A program made the position numbers and the translations under genes. From Rhodoblastus sp963828185 (GTDB taxonomy: Bacteria; Pseudomonadota; Alphaproteobacteria; Rhizobiales; Beijerinckiaceae): a stretch of DNA of 64,000 nt. Numbering within the stretch: the first letter of the stretch is position 1; every line of letters begins with the position of its first letter. The notes under the pieces were generated by a model that saw only the letters and a program-made list of their open reading frames with translations, was not told where the DNA came from and ran no database searches. The stretch is taken from NCBI GenBank assembly GCA_963828185.1, contig CAWHDV010000015.1, forward strand, positions 1 through 64,000, written 5' to 3'. Positions 53,973-63,845 of the stretch are shown one piece after another.

Positions 53973-56883
53973 TTAAGGGAACAGCCATTTCAAATCACAA
54001 GCCACTTCCCTTTCCCTTCGCTGGCGTGGGGCGCGCACGGTTTTCCAAACAGCGCCGATCTTGGCGACGACGTCAGCGGCGCTCTTGGCAAGATTTTCAG
54101 CCATCCTGGTCCAGCGGTCGAGGTCGACTGCCCTCAGGACCCATCCAAGATCCCGAACTTTGGCTCCTCGATTGTTGAGCTCCACCCGGGTCATTTCCGC
54201 GAATTTCGTGCTTGCGGCGTCAGTAGGCGCGCATAGGATGGTTTCGGCCCCGGACCGAGTTACGCGTTCAACAACATCACTGACCCGATCTTTATCCACG
54301 CCGAACGTCGCAACCACTTCGGCTCGGATTGAGGGTTTAAGCGCGGGGATGTCCAAGCGGCGGCAGGCCGAAATCGCCGCCATCGCATCGACGGGCGACG
54401 GCGCCACCCAAAATTGCCGCCTCATATCACCGTGGAGAAGGGCGGCAGTTGGATCGGCGTCGAATGCGCAGACGCCCGGCGAGCCCCGTAACGCGGAAAA
54501 AGGCCGCGCATCGGCTTCTGTAAGGCCGTAGCCGACCACTTCGCCGGCAGGGTTGCGCATCGACCAGCGGCAAAAGATGCGGTTGCCCTGCTGCGTGGCT
54601 TCAAGCGCTTCGTCCTTTATCGCGGCTTCAACGATCTCGGCGGAGGCGCCGAGGCCGGCAAGATGGGTTCTGATGACGTCTCGCCTATTGGGCGCGGCGG
54701 GCGCATGCTCTTCGATGCCAACCACCGGGCATTTCTTTATCTCGCTGGTTACCCTCGCCCCTTCGCGCTGCACGGCGATAAATGCCGCGTCGGCAATAAT
54801 GTCCTCATGCTGCAATTCCGTCTGAAGAAAGCGGACCGCGCCGCCAAAGTCTCGGCCGGTTTCCGCCATCACGAGATCGATCGCGCCGCCGCTGCTCCTT
54901 CCCGTGCTTTCCATTTTGAACCGGTGGGGCTTGTCGGCGCTGATCGTCGTCCATGCCGAGACTCGGTAACTCCCATCGGTTTTGGTCGTTTGGATCGCTG
55001 CGGCCGCCAAGCATTTTCATCACTTTGGGCAGCGGCGCTGCGCGGACCTGTGACGCCTGGCGGCGGCCCTCCTCCTTGCCATCCGCGACGGCTTGTTCTT
55101 TCGCGGCGGCGATCGCCACTGCCTCGCGCTGAATTGCTTGAGCCAGCCCCTGTTCTCGAGCTTCTTCGAGCGCCTTCTGAGCCTGGGCGGCGCTCGTCCT
55201 TTCCGTCTGATGGAGGACGGCTTCGCGGCGATCATGCGCCATTTCCCGCTGATCCTGATCCGCCTGCTTCGCTATTTGCTTCATTTCTTCTTCGACTAGC
55301 TCCCCAAGTTTTAGGTCGAAGATGGCGTTATCGCCTTCCAATTTCGCCGCACTCGCGATCAGGGCCGCCTCCTTCTGCACCAGCGAGATGGTCCTGGCAT
55401 TAAGTTCGGCCTCAAGCGACTGATGTTTACGGAAAACTCGTTCCGCCTCCGCCTTTTGCTCGGCGGCCTGTCGCGACGACATTTCGGCGAATTCAGCCTG
55501 GCGACGCTCGATCTCGGACTTCACGGCCTCCATGGCGGCGGTCTCGCGAACTACCAGCGCCTCGATGGCGGCAAGCTTCGTTTCGCCCTCCGCCCTTAAG
55601 GCGTCGGCGTCGGCCTTGATCATGCCGGCTTCCGCTTCAAGACGGGTTACAGCGGCCTTGCGCGCCGCGATTTCTTCATGTGTTTTCGTCAGGACGACCG
55701 CCGCCGCATCTTGCGCAGCCGCCATGGCCATCTCCTTTTCCGTGACGGCAGCTTCGCGGGTCGCAATCTCCGTTTCCTTCTTGCCCAACGCCGCTATTAC
55801 CGTCGCCAACTTGGCTTCGGCCGCTTTGATCGCCGCCTCCCGTCGATCGCAGGCAGTTTCGCGGGCGAGCGACTGTAACTCGGCTTTTTTGATCTTATGA
55901 TCCAGCTGATAGATTTCGGCCTTTTTCGATGACAATCTGGTCTGAGCGCCGGAAAGCTCAGACGCTTGCCGGCCCAGCGCTTGCTTCTGATCGGTGAGGG
56001 ATTTCGATCGGCTTTCGAGGCCTTTCTTGCGCGTAGCCAGTTCCGCCTCGGTCACGGCGACCTTGGCGATCCGATCCTGAACGGTTTTTTCCAGGAACTC
56101 GGCGGCTTCGAGCCGGATTCGGGCGGTTTGCTCAATTCCCTCGAGCGCTTTCGCCCGCAGATCCAATTCGGCTTGCGCCTTTTCCAGACCATCGCGCTCC
56201 TTGGCGAGATCCTTCTTGGTGCCGTAGATTTCTGGCGTGAGCCAGTCTGGGCCTTGGCCAGCCTTAAGCTTGCCGCGCTCAATGCGCGGGTCCAGATGCT
56301 GCTTCGCAAACTCCGACCAAGCATCCTGTAAGCCTGCGTATGTGTTTCGCGACCCGTGCTTGAACCGATTAGCGCGCAGGATAGGGGCGGACGAGAGATA
56401 GACCCTTCCTTTCGTCGACTTGGCGACGGCCGCCACGAACACGTCGGCGACGCCGCCGCCTTTTTCGTCCACGTCGAGGCGCGCGGCCAGGATCGAATTT
56501 TCCCCGAACACGCCGCGCGCCCAGGCGATCGCTCCATCCAGCAACAGCTTGTTACGAGGATTGGCCGGGTCATGAAGATCTCCGACCTCGCGGATCCAAT
56601 CCGGCGAAACCACGCATATGAGATGGGTGACGGGCGCCGTGCCGCCACGCTCGCTCGCGCCTAGCGCCGCCTTTTGCACCTTGTAGTCGGCGAAGTAGTC
56701 GATCACGCCATCGTCCTTCGCCCAGGGTAGGTAATGCAGATTTTTCGAGGAATCGGCGTCGGGACGCACACGGGTCTTGGCGATCTGGTCGCCGCGGTTC
56801 GCATGACGAGTGGCCGCGCGGAGACCAGGCAGGCCGTTGATGTTGGAAATACGCTTGAGACGGACGCAGGACAGCAAAGGCAT
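53973..56883 (-). CDS. Mob_Pre-like relaxase with coiled coil and Toprim/primase-like C-terminus (one frameshift)
   Basis: About 969 residues corrected. N-terminal 190 residues are Mob_Pre-like: SCVRLKRISNINGLPGLRAA, RHANRGDQIAKTRVRPDADS, then VTHLICVVSPDWIREVGDL and the segment LDVDEKGGGVADVFVAA where MobV enzymes have HxDExxPH; the His pair is missing. Residues about 215-560 are one long coiled coil. After a frame change near 54955 follow SSGGAIDLVMAETGRDFGGA (DUF3991-like) and a Toprim-like region. Start MPLLSCVRL at 56883. The 53973 stop is the natural end. Suggests a mobilisable plasmid-derived module. Confidence 0.7.
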
Positions 56884-57302
56884 CGAAATTCTCCGTTGAT
56901 GAAATCATGTGGGGGAAGCGAAGGCTTGGCAACCAATTTTTAAAATTGATACCCGCTACTCGTTTCTAAAGTTAAGCTTACGCTTACCTTTAGCCGCTCC
57001 GCTAAACGGGCAGGCAAGGGAGATCCCTTGACCCCAAACGCCGCCGCCTCTCCGAGTTGGCGTCCTTCCAATCACAGGAGCCGCGCGCTCAGCCGCACGC
57101 GATCGGCTCAGCCGCCGATCAAAACAGGCATAGGCGTGGCTGTTGAGGGATGGCGGCAAAGCCGCATGTGGCGCCCGACAAGCCAGGCCCTGGCTTTGTC
57201 GCAGCGGCGCGCCGACCCTGCCGGGCGCGGCGCTATTCAAATTTTTCTTCAAACTTTTTTTGGGGACCCTTCGAGGTCTAACCCCTGAAAGGATTACGAA
57301 AT
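56884..57302. other. Intergenic region between divergent mobilisation genes; possible oriT
   Basis: 419 bases with no gene. Contains the palindrome CAAGGGA-GA-TCCCTTG (57015-57030) next to TAAACGGGCAGG, and several GC-rich dyads. Its place immediately upstream of the relaxase-like gene is where oriT would lie. A/T-rich promoter-like sequence (ATTCAAATTTTTCTTCAAAC) precedes the gene at 57303. Confidence 0.4.
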
Positions 57303-58010
57303 ATGACGAATGCCTACGACTTTGGCTCCGGCCGTCCCAAGCCGCGCAAACTTCCCACGGATTGGCCCAAGATCGGTGGTTCGGACTTCAAGCCCGGACC
57401 TACCAACCTCTTTCTGACGCCGGAATTCCGCGACGTCTTCCGCCCTGGCTTCACACGTCTCGTCTATGCAGGGGCGTCGGTCGGCCTTGGCCTGTGCGCC
57501 AAGACCGCGGCCATCCCGATTTACAAAATTTCCACCTGCGCCGAGGACAGGCTCGGCGCGCGCATGGCGGAAAATGGGCGCGACGAATATGCGTCCTACT
57601 ATTACTTCGAAGGCGATTATGTGCACGAAGAGGGCTGGGATCGCTGGTATCCCTCACATCTGCACCCGCAGCAGCGCCCGTCGCCGAACTCGCCGGTTCA
57701 AGCCGCCGAGCGCTGCGTTAAGGTCCATCTGCCGCAATCGATGTCGCCGGAAGCCTTTGACGCGGCTTTCGACGCTGAAGTCAGCAAAGGGGCGATCCAT
57801 GAATGGGCGATGACTCCGGACGCCGCCCGTCATTGCGGTTACCTCGGCGTCTCTCCGGCGACGCTGATCCGCTACACCGTCTATCCCGGCTGGCGCCTCA
57901 GTCCCGCGCTGGAGCTTGCCGGGTTCTCCATTTTTACCGGGGCCGACCGCATCGTCAGCATCGCTGAACGGATTATCCTCGAGCACTACGCCATCACCAC
58001 CGTGGCCTGA
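57303..58010 (+). CDS. Hypothetical protein of the mobilisation module
   Basis: 235 residues, ribosome-binding site AAAGGA nine bases upstream. MTNAYDFGSGRPKPRKLPTD, GFTRLVYAGASVGLGLCAKT, EYASYYYFEGDYVHEEGWDR and PGWRLSPALELAGFSIFTG. Cytoplasmic, aromatic-rich, no motif I recognise. Divergent from the relaxase-like gene and followed by a strong terminator. Confidence 0.6.
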   Translation: MTNAYDFGSGRPKPRKLPTDWPKIGGSDFKPGPTNLFLTPEFRDVFRPGFTRLVYAGASVGLGLCAKTAAIPIYKISTCAEDRLGARMAENGRDEYASYYYFEGDYVHEEGWDRWYPSHLHPQQRPSPNSPVQAAERCVKVHLPQSMSPEAFDAAFDAEVSKGAIHEWAMTPDAARHCGYLGVSPATLIRYTVYPGWRLSPALELAGFSIFTGADRIVSIAERIILEHYAITTVA

Positions 58011-58046
58011 GAGCCGCAAACACCCCATCAGCCTACGACATTAGCC

Positions 58047-58076
58047 ACAGCAAAGCGTTAGGCTTTGCTGTTGTTT
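58047..58076 (+). terminator. Rho-independent terminator
   Basis: ACAGCAAAGC, loop GTTAG, GCTTTGCTGT: a perfect ten-base stem followed by TGTTT, 37 bases after the preceding stop codon. Confidence 0.85.
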
Positions 58077-58116
58077 CCAGCATTAAAATGCTCTACATGA
58101 TATAAAGGCGCGTAAA

Positions 58117-58584
58117 GTGAATAACAACAGTGGGAAAGTAAAGACAAAACCAGCACGTGGCGACGCCAAGGCTCGCAAAATTCGTCTCATTAAGCTAACG
58201 GATCAAAACATAACGACCTTTGAACGGCTCGGACGACAGGACGCGAGCTTTCGCGGGCTGCGCGCTCAGCTGCAAGAGCTCTGCATTCAGTTTGCGATGA
58301 TTCCGGCGGCCGATGACGAAGAGCCGTGCCGGATCGGTCTCTCCCGGGCAATTGACCTGCAAATCGCACGTTTTGCTATGCGGCCGGCCGAGACAGAGGC
58401 TGACCTCGCTCTCAAGCTCGCGGCCGTGCATCTTGTCGTCGCGTCCCGGGACGAGCACAAGAACCTTTGCGCGATGGTTTATGCCGCGCTGGTCGCTGAT
58501 GTCGCGCGGATTTTTCCGGGCAAAACCGCAGTCCAGATCGATGCCTGGCTCACCGACGAGCAAGGCAAAATGACACTCCATTGA
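58117..58584 (+). CDS. Small hypothetical protein, paralogue 1
   Basis: 155 residues from GTG 58117. Basic N-terminus (NNNSGKVKTKPARGDAKARK), then helical. The C-terminal half (FAMRPAETEADLALKLAAVH ... DVARIFPGKTAVQIDAWL) aligns with the next gene's C-terminal half: RPA, DL..K, N-L, D, FPG and the final A-L are shared. No known family. Probably a module-specific duplicated protein. Confidence 0.6.
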   Translation: MNNNSGKVKTKPARGDAKARKIRLIKLTDQNITTFERLGRQDASFRGLRAQLQELCIQFAMIPAADDEEPCRIGLSRAIDLQIARFAMRPAETEADLALKLAAVHLVVASRDEHKNLCAMVYAALVADVARIFPGKTAVQIDAWLTDEQGKMTLH

Positions 58585-58721
58585 TCGGCTGGCCAGCGGC
58601 GAAGGCCAATCGGCGGCCTGAATAGCCACGCCAAAACCAGCAGCAATTTCACCCCCAACCCGCCTTCGCGGGGCCGCGGCTCCGCGCGCTTTTATCTGTC
58701 CAAAATCAAGGAAACATAGAC

Positions 58722-59189
58722 ATGACCCAGTACTGCATCAAACTCGCCAAACTCCGGGATATCGTGCCGAGCGCCCAGCCTCACGTCGACAGCGCGGACG
58801 TCGCTCATTTTGAGCATGTCGCCAATCTCGAGCTGTCTTTCGGCGAGATTTTCGACGCCTACCTCGTCCTCGCCTATAATCTCGCGGTCATCTTCACGAC
58901 GCCGCACGAATTCAGCGATGGCTGCGGGCGGGGCGCCATGCGCGTCATGGCAGACGTTTTGGCGCTGATGGCCGCTCGCCCGGCCAACGACCAAACTGAT
59001 CTCGGGAAAAAAGTCATTGCTTCGGAGATGGCGGCGGAATTGGCCGCGGGATCCGACCAATACCAGAACCTTCCGTGGCTTTTGGCGGCATCGGTTCGCG
59101 CCGATTGCCAAAACCTCTTTCCGGGCTGGTCTCGGGAGGCGACAGACGCGCTGCTTGAGCGTATGCGGCAAGCGCATCAAGCCAACTGA
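58722..59189 (+). CDS. Small hypothetical protein, paralogue 2
   Basis: 155 residues, exactly the length of paralogue 1. MTQYCIKLAKLRDIVPSAQP, LSFGEIFDAYLVLAYNLAVI, then ARPANDQTDLGKKVIASEMA and ASVRADCQNLFPGWSREATD in register with paralogue 1. Helical, no signal peptide. The 59190-59454 stretch after it has no supportable gene. Confidence 0.6.
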   Translation: MTQYCIKLAKLRDIVPSAQPHVDSADVAHFEHVANLELSFGEIFDAYLVLAYNLAVIFTTPHEFSDGCGRGAMRVMADVLALMAARPANDQTDLGKKVIASEMAAELAAGSDQYQNLPWLLAASVRADCQNLFPGWSREATDALLERMRQAHQAN

Positions 59190-59454
59190 CGGCGGCCCTC
59201 TTGGCTTTGTGGTTCCTGGCTGGTCGGAGGTCTACCTGCGGCGGCTTCCAGTCATAGCCCGACCGGCATGTGTCAATCGGATAACGGGCGGCGGAGCTAT
59301 GCCGTCGTACGCCAACCGCGGACGTTCACGGTGTAGACCCCGGGAACGGGCCAACGCGTTCCATTATCGACCTTATCGGAATCGCGTTCCCGCAACGACA
59401 ACGGCGGCCCGCCCAAGGGCACCGGTCAAATGTCGAATCCGATGGCGGCCTTTG

Positions 59455-60057
59455 CTAACCTCCGTGCGCATCCCAAATACGAGTGCCGTTAGCGACGCAA
59501 TCATGTCGGCCTTCCGATCCGACTTTCACATATTTGACGACGAAATTGACGCTGGCCCAATGCCCGTGGTCGTCGCGCTGCCGCACGGAATTATAGGACC
59601 CGACCCAATTCTCTCCAGATTGCGGATTGCGAAAAACCGTTCCGGACGTGGCGTCGCCGCCATTGGCCGAAATTGTTTTCGGATCGTACGCTGCATTGCA
59701 GGTCATGTAGCCCGCCGGCGCAGGGAAGGCGATCCACCACTCGTTCCCTGCATGCTTATGCACTACGCCAGTGGTCGCGTAATCGTCTCCGACCTTGGCC
59801 TGCGTGTTGTGAATGCCGGCCATGATCAGCGGCACGGCGCTTTCGCAGTCAAAATATGCGCAAATCGCCCCGATGGCGGTTTCCGCTTGGGTCGTATCCA
59901 TTTGGCCCCAGAATTTGGAAAAGAAACTTCCGCCTTCGTGTATGTTTAGATAGTGAGCCTGAAAGATAACTTCGTTTGGGTCTTCTTCTGCGCTGCAATG
60001 AGTGACAGGTGCGGCAATTGCCAATAATGAAATGAATGCAAGCGCGGCTTTGGACAT
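59455..60057 (-). CDS. Secreted protein of unknown function
   Basis: 200 residues from ATG 60057 with GGAGG upstream. Signal peptide MSKAALAFISLLAIAAPVTH ... CSA. Mature part contains GGSFFSKFWGQMDTTQAETA, AICAYFDCESAVPLIMAGIH, NEWWIAFPAPAGYMTCNAAY and SGENWVGSYNSVRQRDDHGH. Four Cys in the mature region could form two disulfides. No family recognised. Lies 48 bases downstream of three tandem peptide genes on the same strand, so probably co-expressed. Confidence 0.65.
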   Translation of the reverse strand: MSKAALAFISLLAIAAPVTHCSAEEDPNEVIFQAHYLNIHEGGSFFSKFWGQMDTTQAETAIGAICAYFDCESAVPLIMAGIHNTQAKVGDDYATTGVVHKHAGNEWWIAFPAPAGYMTCNAAYDPKTISANGGDATSGTVFRNPQSGENWVGSYNSVRQRDDHGHWASVNFVVKYVKVGSEGRHDCVANGTRIWDAHGG

Positions 60058-60105
60058 CGTTGCCTCCAATTCCTGCGTAATTCAATCAATCGAACAAAAC
60101 GCGTT

Positions 60106-60219
60106 TCAGCAGTTATTGCCGGTGCACGCCTGCGCCGACTGGGCCGTCATGGTCGCCACCGCGGCGACGCCGCCGGCCAAAGCGAGGGCCAGAATGGCCA
60201 GGGCGATCAGTTTGCGCAT
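60106..60219 (-). CDS. 37-residue secreted peptide, copy 3
   Basis: MRKLIALAILALALAGGVAA, then VATMTAQSAQACTGNNC. Sec signal peptide with AQA cleavage site leaves only CTGNNC or a little more. Strong AAGGAGACTGAC ribosome-binding site. Tail diverged from copies 1 and 2 but keeps the C-x4-C spacing and position. Confidence 0.75.
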   Translation of the reverse strand: MRKLIALAILALALAGGVAAVATMTAQSAQACTGNNC

Positions 60220-60236
60220 GTCAGTCTCCTTGGCTT

Positions 60237-60350
60237 TCAGCAGCTGGAGCCGCTGCACTCCGCTTGGGCGGGCGTGGGGCGGAGCGCATAGGCAGCGACG
60301 CCGCCGGCGAGTGCGAGGGCCAGAATGGCCAGGGCGATCAGTTTGCGCAT
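60237..60350 (-). CDS. 37-residue secreted peptide, copy 2
   Basis: MRKLIALAILALALAGGVAA, then YALRPTPAQAECSGSSC. Predicted cleavage after AQA would release the seven-residue ECSGSSC with a Cys pair. Same AAGGAGACTGAC ribosome-binding site as copy 3. 17-base gap to copy 1 and to copy 3. Confidence 0.78.
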   Translation of the reverse strand: MRKLIALAILALALAGGVAAYALRPTPAQAECSGSSC

Positions 60351-60367
60351 GTCAGTCTCCTTGGCTT

Positions 60368-60481
60368 TCAGCAGCTGGCGCCGCTGCACTCCGCTTGGGC
60401 GGGCGTGGGGTGGAACGCATAGGCGGCGACGCCGCCGGCCAAAGCGAGGGCCAGAATGGCCAAGGCGATCATTTTGCGCAT
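60368..60481 (-). CDS. 37-residue secreted peptide, copy 1
   Basis: MRKMIALAILALALAGGVAA, then YAFHPTPAQAECSGASC. First of three tandem copies; ribosome-binding site GGGAGGCCCTT is weaker. All three are exactly 38 codons, and DNA between them is also repeated, so the array arose by tandem duplication while selection kept the reading frame and the terminal Cys pair. Confidence 0.78.
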   Translation of the reverse strand: MRKMIALAILALALAGGVAAYAFHPTPAQAECSGASC

Positions 60482-60753
60482 AAGGGCCTCCCGAAAGTTC
60501 AGCAACTAAAATAATCACACTTCAGGCGTGCGCGCGGGGAGCTACGTCACGCCCTTTGAATTATGCGCCTGAAATAGAATTGAGGCCAACGATTTCGGCG
60601 ACGTGCCGCAATCGTGAATCGCTTAAGCCAAAGTGAAGCCAAACAGCAGGTGTGCAAGGTCTTCACGCCGAGCGCCCTGGAATTTTCCTCCATTCATAAG
60701 GGTTGGAGACGCCGAACACCGCTTGGACATGCGCGGCGGGCCGAAAAGAAGCG

Positions 60754-60975
60754 TCAGCGTCGTTCGACGAACGCGCGCAACGCCGCCATCGACTTAAAGC
60801 GTTTGTAGCCGTCGGCGGTGATCGCCTCGACTTTTCCTGACGCCGTTTCGAGGTATTTAATGCCGTCCATATCCCGCCATTGATCAGATAGGCGCCCGAT
60901 CGCCGCAACCGTTTTGATCAATTTGTCCAGCAGGACAAGGACGCCACAAAGGCCAAAAACGACGCCGAGCTCCAT
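60754..60975 (-). CDS. Small hypothetical protein with N-terminal helix
   Basis: 73 residues. MELGVVFGLCGVLVLLDKLI can span the membrane; the rest, RLSDQWRDMDGIKYLETASG and VEAITADGYKRFKSMAALRA, is soluble. ATG follows GGGGCAGGAA. No family recognised. Confidence 0.45.
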   Translation of the reverse strand: MELGVVFGLCGVLVLLDKLIKTVAAIGRLSDQWRDMDGIKYLETASGKVEAITADGYKRFKSMAALRAFVERR

Positions 60976-61428
60976 TTCCTGCCCCCTCGCTGAATCCTAT
61001 TGAACGCGCCCCGTCGGCGATCATGCACGCAACATTAACCCTCCCCAGGCGCCGCGCCTAGAACTCGGCGCGCAGCCACGCCGCGCCCAAGACCAAACGT
61101 ATGATAATATTCTTTATGTTACAAATAGTTAGAGGGTAGCTAAAAAATGAACCTTGGTGCCCACCGTCAGAACGCTAGTTCATTTCGTTTTCGGAATGTC
61201 CTCTAAGTGGACGACAGCCGGCGGCGAGACCTTCACGTCCTAGGACCGCAACGAGCCGGAAGCAACCCGTTGATCGACGACTGCCGCCCGCCCAATTCCA
61301 AAATCCAACCATGACCACGACAGGTCCTTGGCGTTTTCGCCCCATGCGGTAAGACTGAGGTTCAGATTCGGAGCGCCAACCCCTGGCCGCCCCGAATCTG
61401 AGCTGAAATCCCTTGCAAGGCGGCGGTT
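60976..61428. other. Intergenic region before the type I restriction locus
   Basis: 453 bases, locally AT-rich (ATGATAATATTCTTTATGTT near 61099) and otherwise mixed. No ORF with recognisable similarity and no tRNA. The AT-rich part may hold the hsd promoter. Confidence 0.4.
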
Positions 61429-63845
61429 TTGGCGATCAAGAAATCCGAACTTTATTCATCGCTCTGGGCCGGTTGCGACGAATTGCGCGGCGGCATGGAC
61501 GCCAGCCAATACAAGGATTACGTCCTCGTCCTGCTGTTCATCAAATATGTCAGCGATAAATACGCCGGCCAGCCCTTCGCGCCGATCACCATCCCCGAGG
61601 GAGCGAGCTTCAAGGATATGGTCGCGCTCAAGGGCAAGAGCGACATCGGCGACCAGATCAATAAGAAAATCGTCGGCCCGCTGGCCAGCGCCAATAAACT
61701 CTCGGACATGCCGGACTTCAACGACGCGACCAAGCTCGGCGTCGGCAAGGAGATGGTGGAGCGGCTCACCAATCTCATTGGCATATTCGAGAACAAGGCG
61801 CTGGATTTCTCGAAAAACCGCGCCGATGGCGACGATATCCTCGGCGACGCCTATGAATATCTGATGCGGCATTTCGCGACCGAAAGCGGAAAGAGCAAAG
61901 GCCAGTTTTACACGCCAGCCGAAGTCAGCCGCATCATCGCGCAGGTCGTCGGCATTCACGGCGCCAAGACCAACGCCGCACGACGGTTTACGATCCCACA
62001 TGCGGCTCAGGATCGCTGCTGTTGAAAGTGGCCGATGAGGCGCGTTCGCCCGTCACCGTGTACGGGCAGGAGAAGGACGGCGCCACCAGCGGCCTCGCCC
62101 GCATGAACATGATTTTGCACAACAACCCCACCGCTTTGAATGAGCAGGGCAACACGCTTTCCGATCCGAGGTTCAGGGACGGCGAGGCGCTGAAAACCTT
62201 CGATTACGTCGTCGCCAATCCGCCTTTTTCCGACAAGCGCTGGAGCAATGGCGTCGATCCGGACAACGATCCCTTTCATCGCTTCAGCCTTCGGCGCGCC
62301 GCCGGCCAAGCAGGGCGATTACGCCTATCTGCTGCATATCGTCCGGTCGCTGAAAAGCACCGGCAAGGGCGCCTGCATCCTGCGTCGTCGCGTGCTGCTT
62401 CGCGGCAAGGACCGAGGCGAAGATCCGCAGAGCGCCTGATTTGCACGAGGGCTGTATCAAGGGCGCTGATTGGCCTCCCACCCAACCTGCATACGGCACC
62501 CAGCGTCCCCACCTGCATCATCGTGCTCGAGCAAGCAGCACGGGGAAAGCGCGCAAGAGCATGTTCATGATCGACGCCAGCGCCGAGAGCCGTGAAGGAC
62601 GGACCGAAGAACCAGCTCAGGGCGCAGGACGTTAATCAGATTATAAACGCTGTTGCCCAGCAGGATCGACCTTGCCAATTAAGCGCGCATGGTCGCGGTC
62701 GACGAGATCGAGGAGAACGACTTCGACCTCGACCTGCCCGCGCTCGTCGACGAGCCAGACGCCGGGAGACGCGCAGGACGGTCACAGGCACCTGCTTGGC
62801 GGCCGGTTGCCGTCGCCGACGTCGATGCGCTGGCAGGCTCTGGTCCATCTGCCCGACGCTGCGCGGAGGCCTGTTCGAGCCGCGCCGGGGGGTGCTTCTC
62901 GGCCTGGCCGTGGAGAAAGCAGCGATCAAGTCCGCCATTTACAGGCGTCCCGAATTCGCCGCCTTCATCGCCGCCATGAACGCCCATTTCGCCGCCTGGC
63001 GGGACAAGAACGCCCAAGCGCTCGAAGCGCTCAAGGCCGGCTGCCAGCCGAAGAGGATCATCGTCGAATTCTCCCGAAAGTCCTGCTCGCCCACTACGCC
63101 GGCAAGCCCCTCATCGACCCCTACGACATCTATCAGCACCTAATGGACTACTGGTGCAAAGACGATGCAGGACGATTGTTACCTCATCGCTGCCGATGGC
63201 TGGAAAGCCGAAACGTCTCGAAGCATCGAGAGAAAGACAAGAAGGGCAAGGGGAAGAAGGACAAAGAGAGGGGCTGGACCTGCGACCTGATCCCGAAGCC
63301 ACTCATGGTCGCGCGGTTTTTCGCCAGCGAACAGGCAGCAATCGACGACCTGATCGATGAATTCGACGGCGCCACCGCCGAACTGGCCGAGCTGGAAGAA
63401 GAGCATGGCGGCGAAGACGGCTTTTTCGCCGAGTTGGAAAAGGTCAACAAGGCCCATGTCGCGGCCCGCCTGCGCGAGATCCGGCACGACAAGGAGCGCC
63501 AAGGAAGAGGCGGCCGTTCTCAATCAATGGCTCAAGCTCGAGGGCGAAATCGCCAGCCTGAAGAAGCAGGTGCGCGAGCAGGAGGACGAACTCGACGCCA
63601 AAGCCTTGGCCAAATATCCCAAGTTTACGGACACGGAGATCAAAAGCCTGGTCGTCGATGACAAATGGTCGTCCGCGCTCGACGCCGCCATTCATGGCGA
63701 GATGGATCACATAAGCCAAGCGCTGACGCAGAGGGTCAAGCAATTGGCCGAACGCTACGAAAATGCGTTGCCCGAAATGACCAAGACGGTCGCCTTGCTG
63801 GAAGCAAAAGTTTGCGGTCACCTTCGGAGCATGGGCTTTCAATGA
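61429..63845 (+). CDS. hsdM: Type I restriction-modification DNA methylase HsdM (many frameshifts)
   Basis: About 800 residues reconstructed. Start TTG 61429 with AIKKSELYSSLWAGCDELRG and MDASQYKDYVLVLLFIKYVS. N6-adenine methylase motifs: GQFYTPAEVSRIIAQVV, a DPTCGSGSLLLKVA motif visible after a frame change near 61985, and YVVANPPFSDKRW (NPPF). Then FMIDAS, LRAQDVNQII, ENDFDLDLP, EFAAFIAAMNAHFAAW, and the long C-terminal extension ending LEAKVCGHLRSMGF. Ten or so frame changes, denser than elsewhere, so it may be a true pseudogene. The stop overlaps hsdS. Confidence 0.85.

Noticed and set aside
61080..61200. tRNA gene or attachment site at the edge of the restriction locus
   Set aside because: No cloverleaf, no T-loop GGTTCGAAT-like box, and no matching direct repeat elsewhere in the window.
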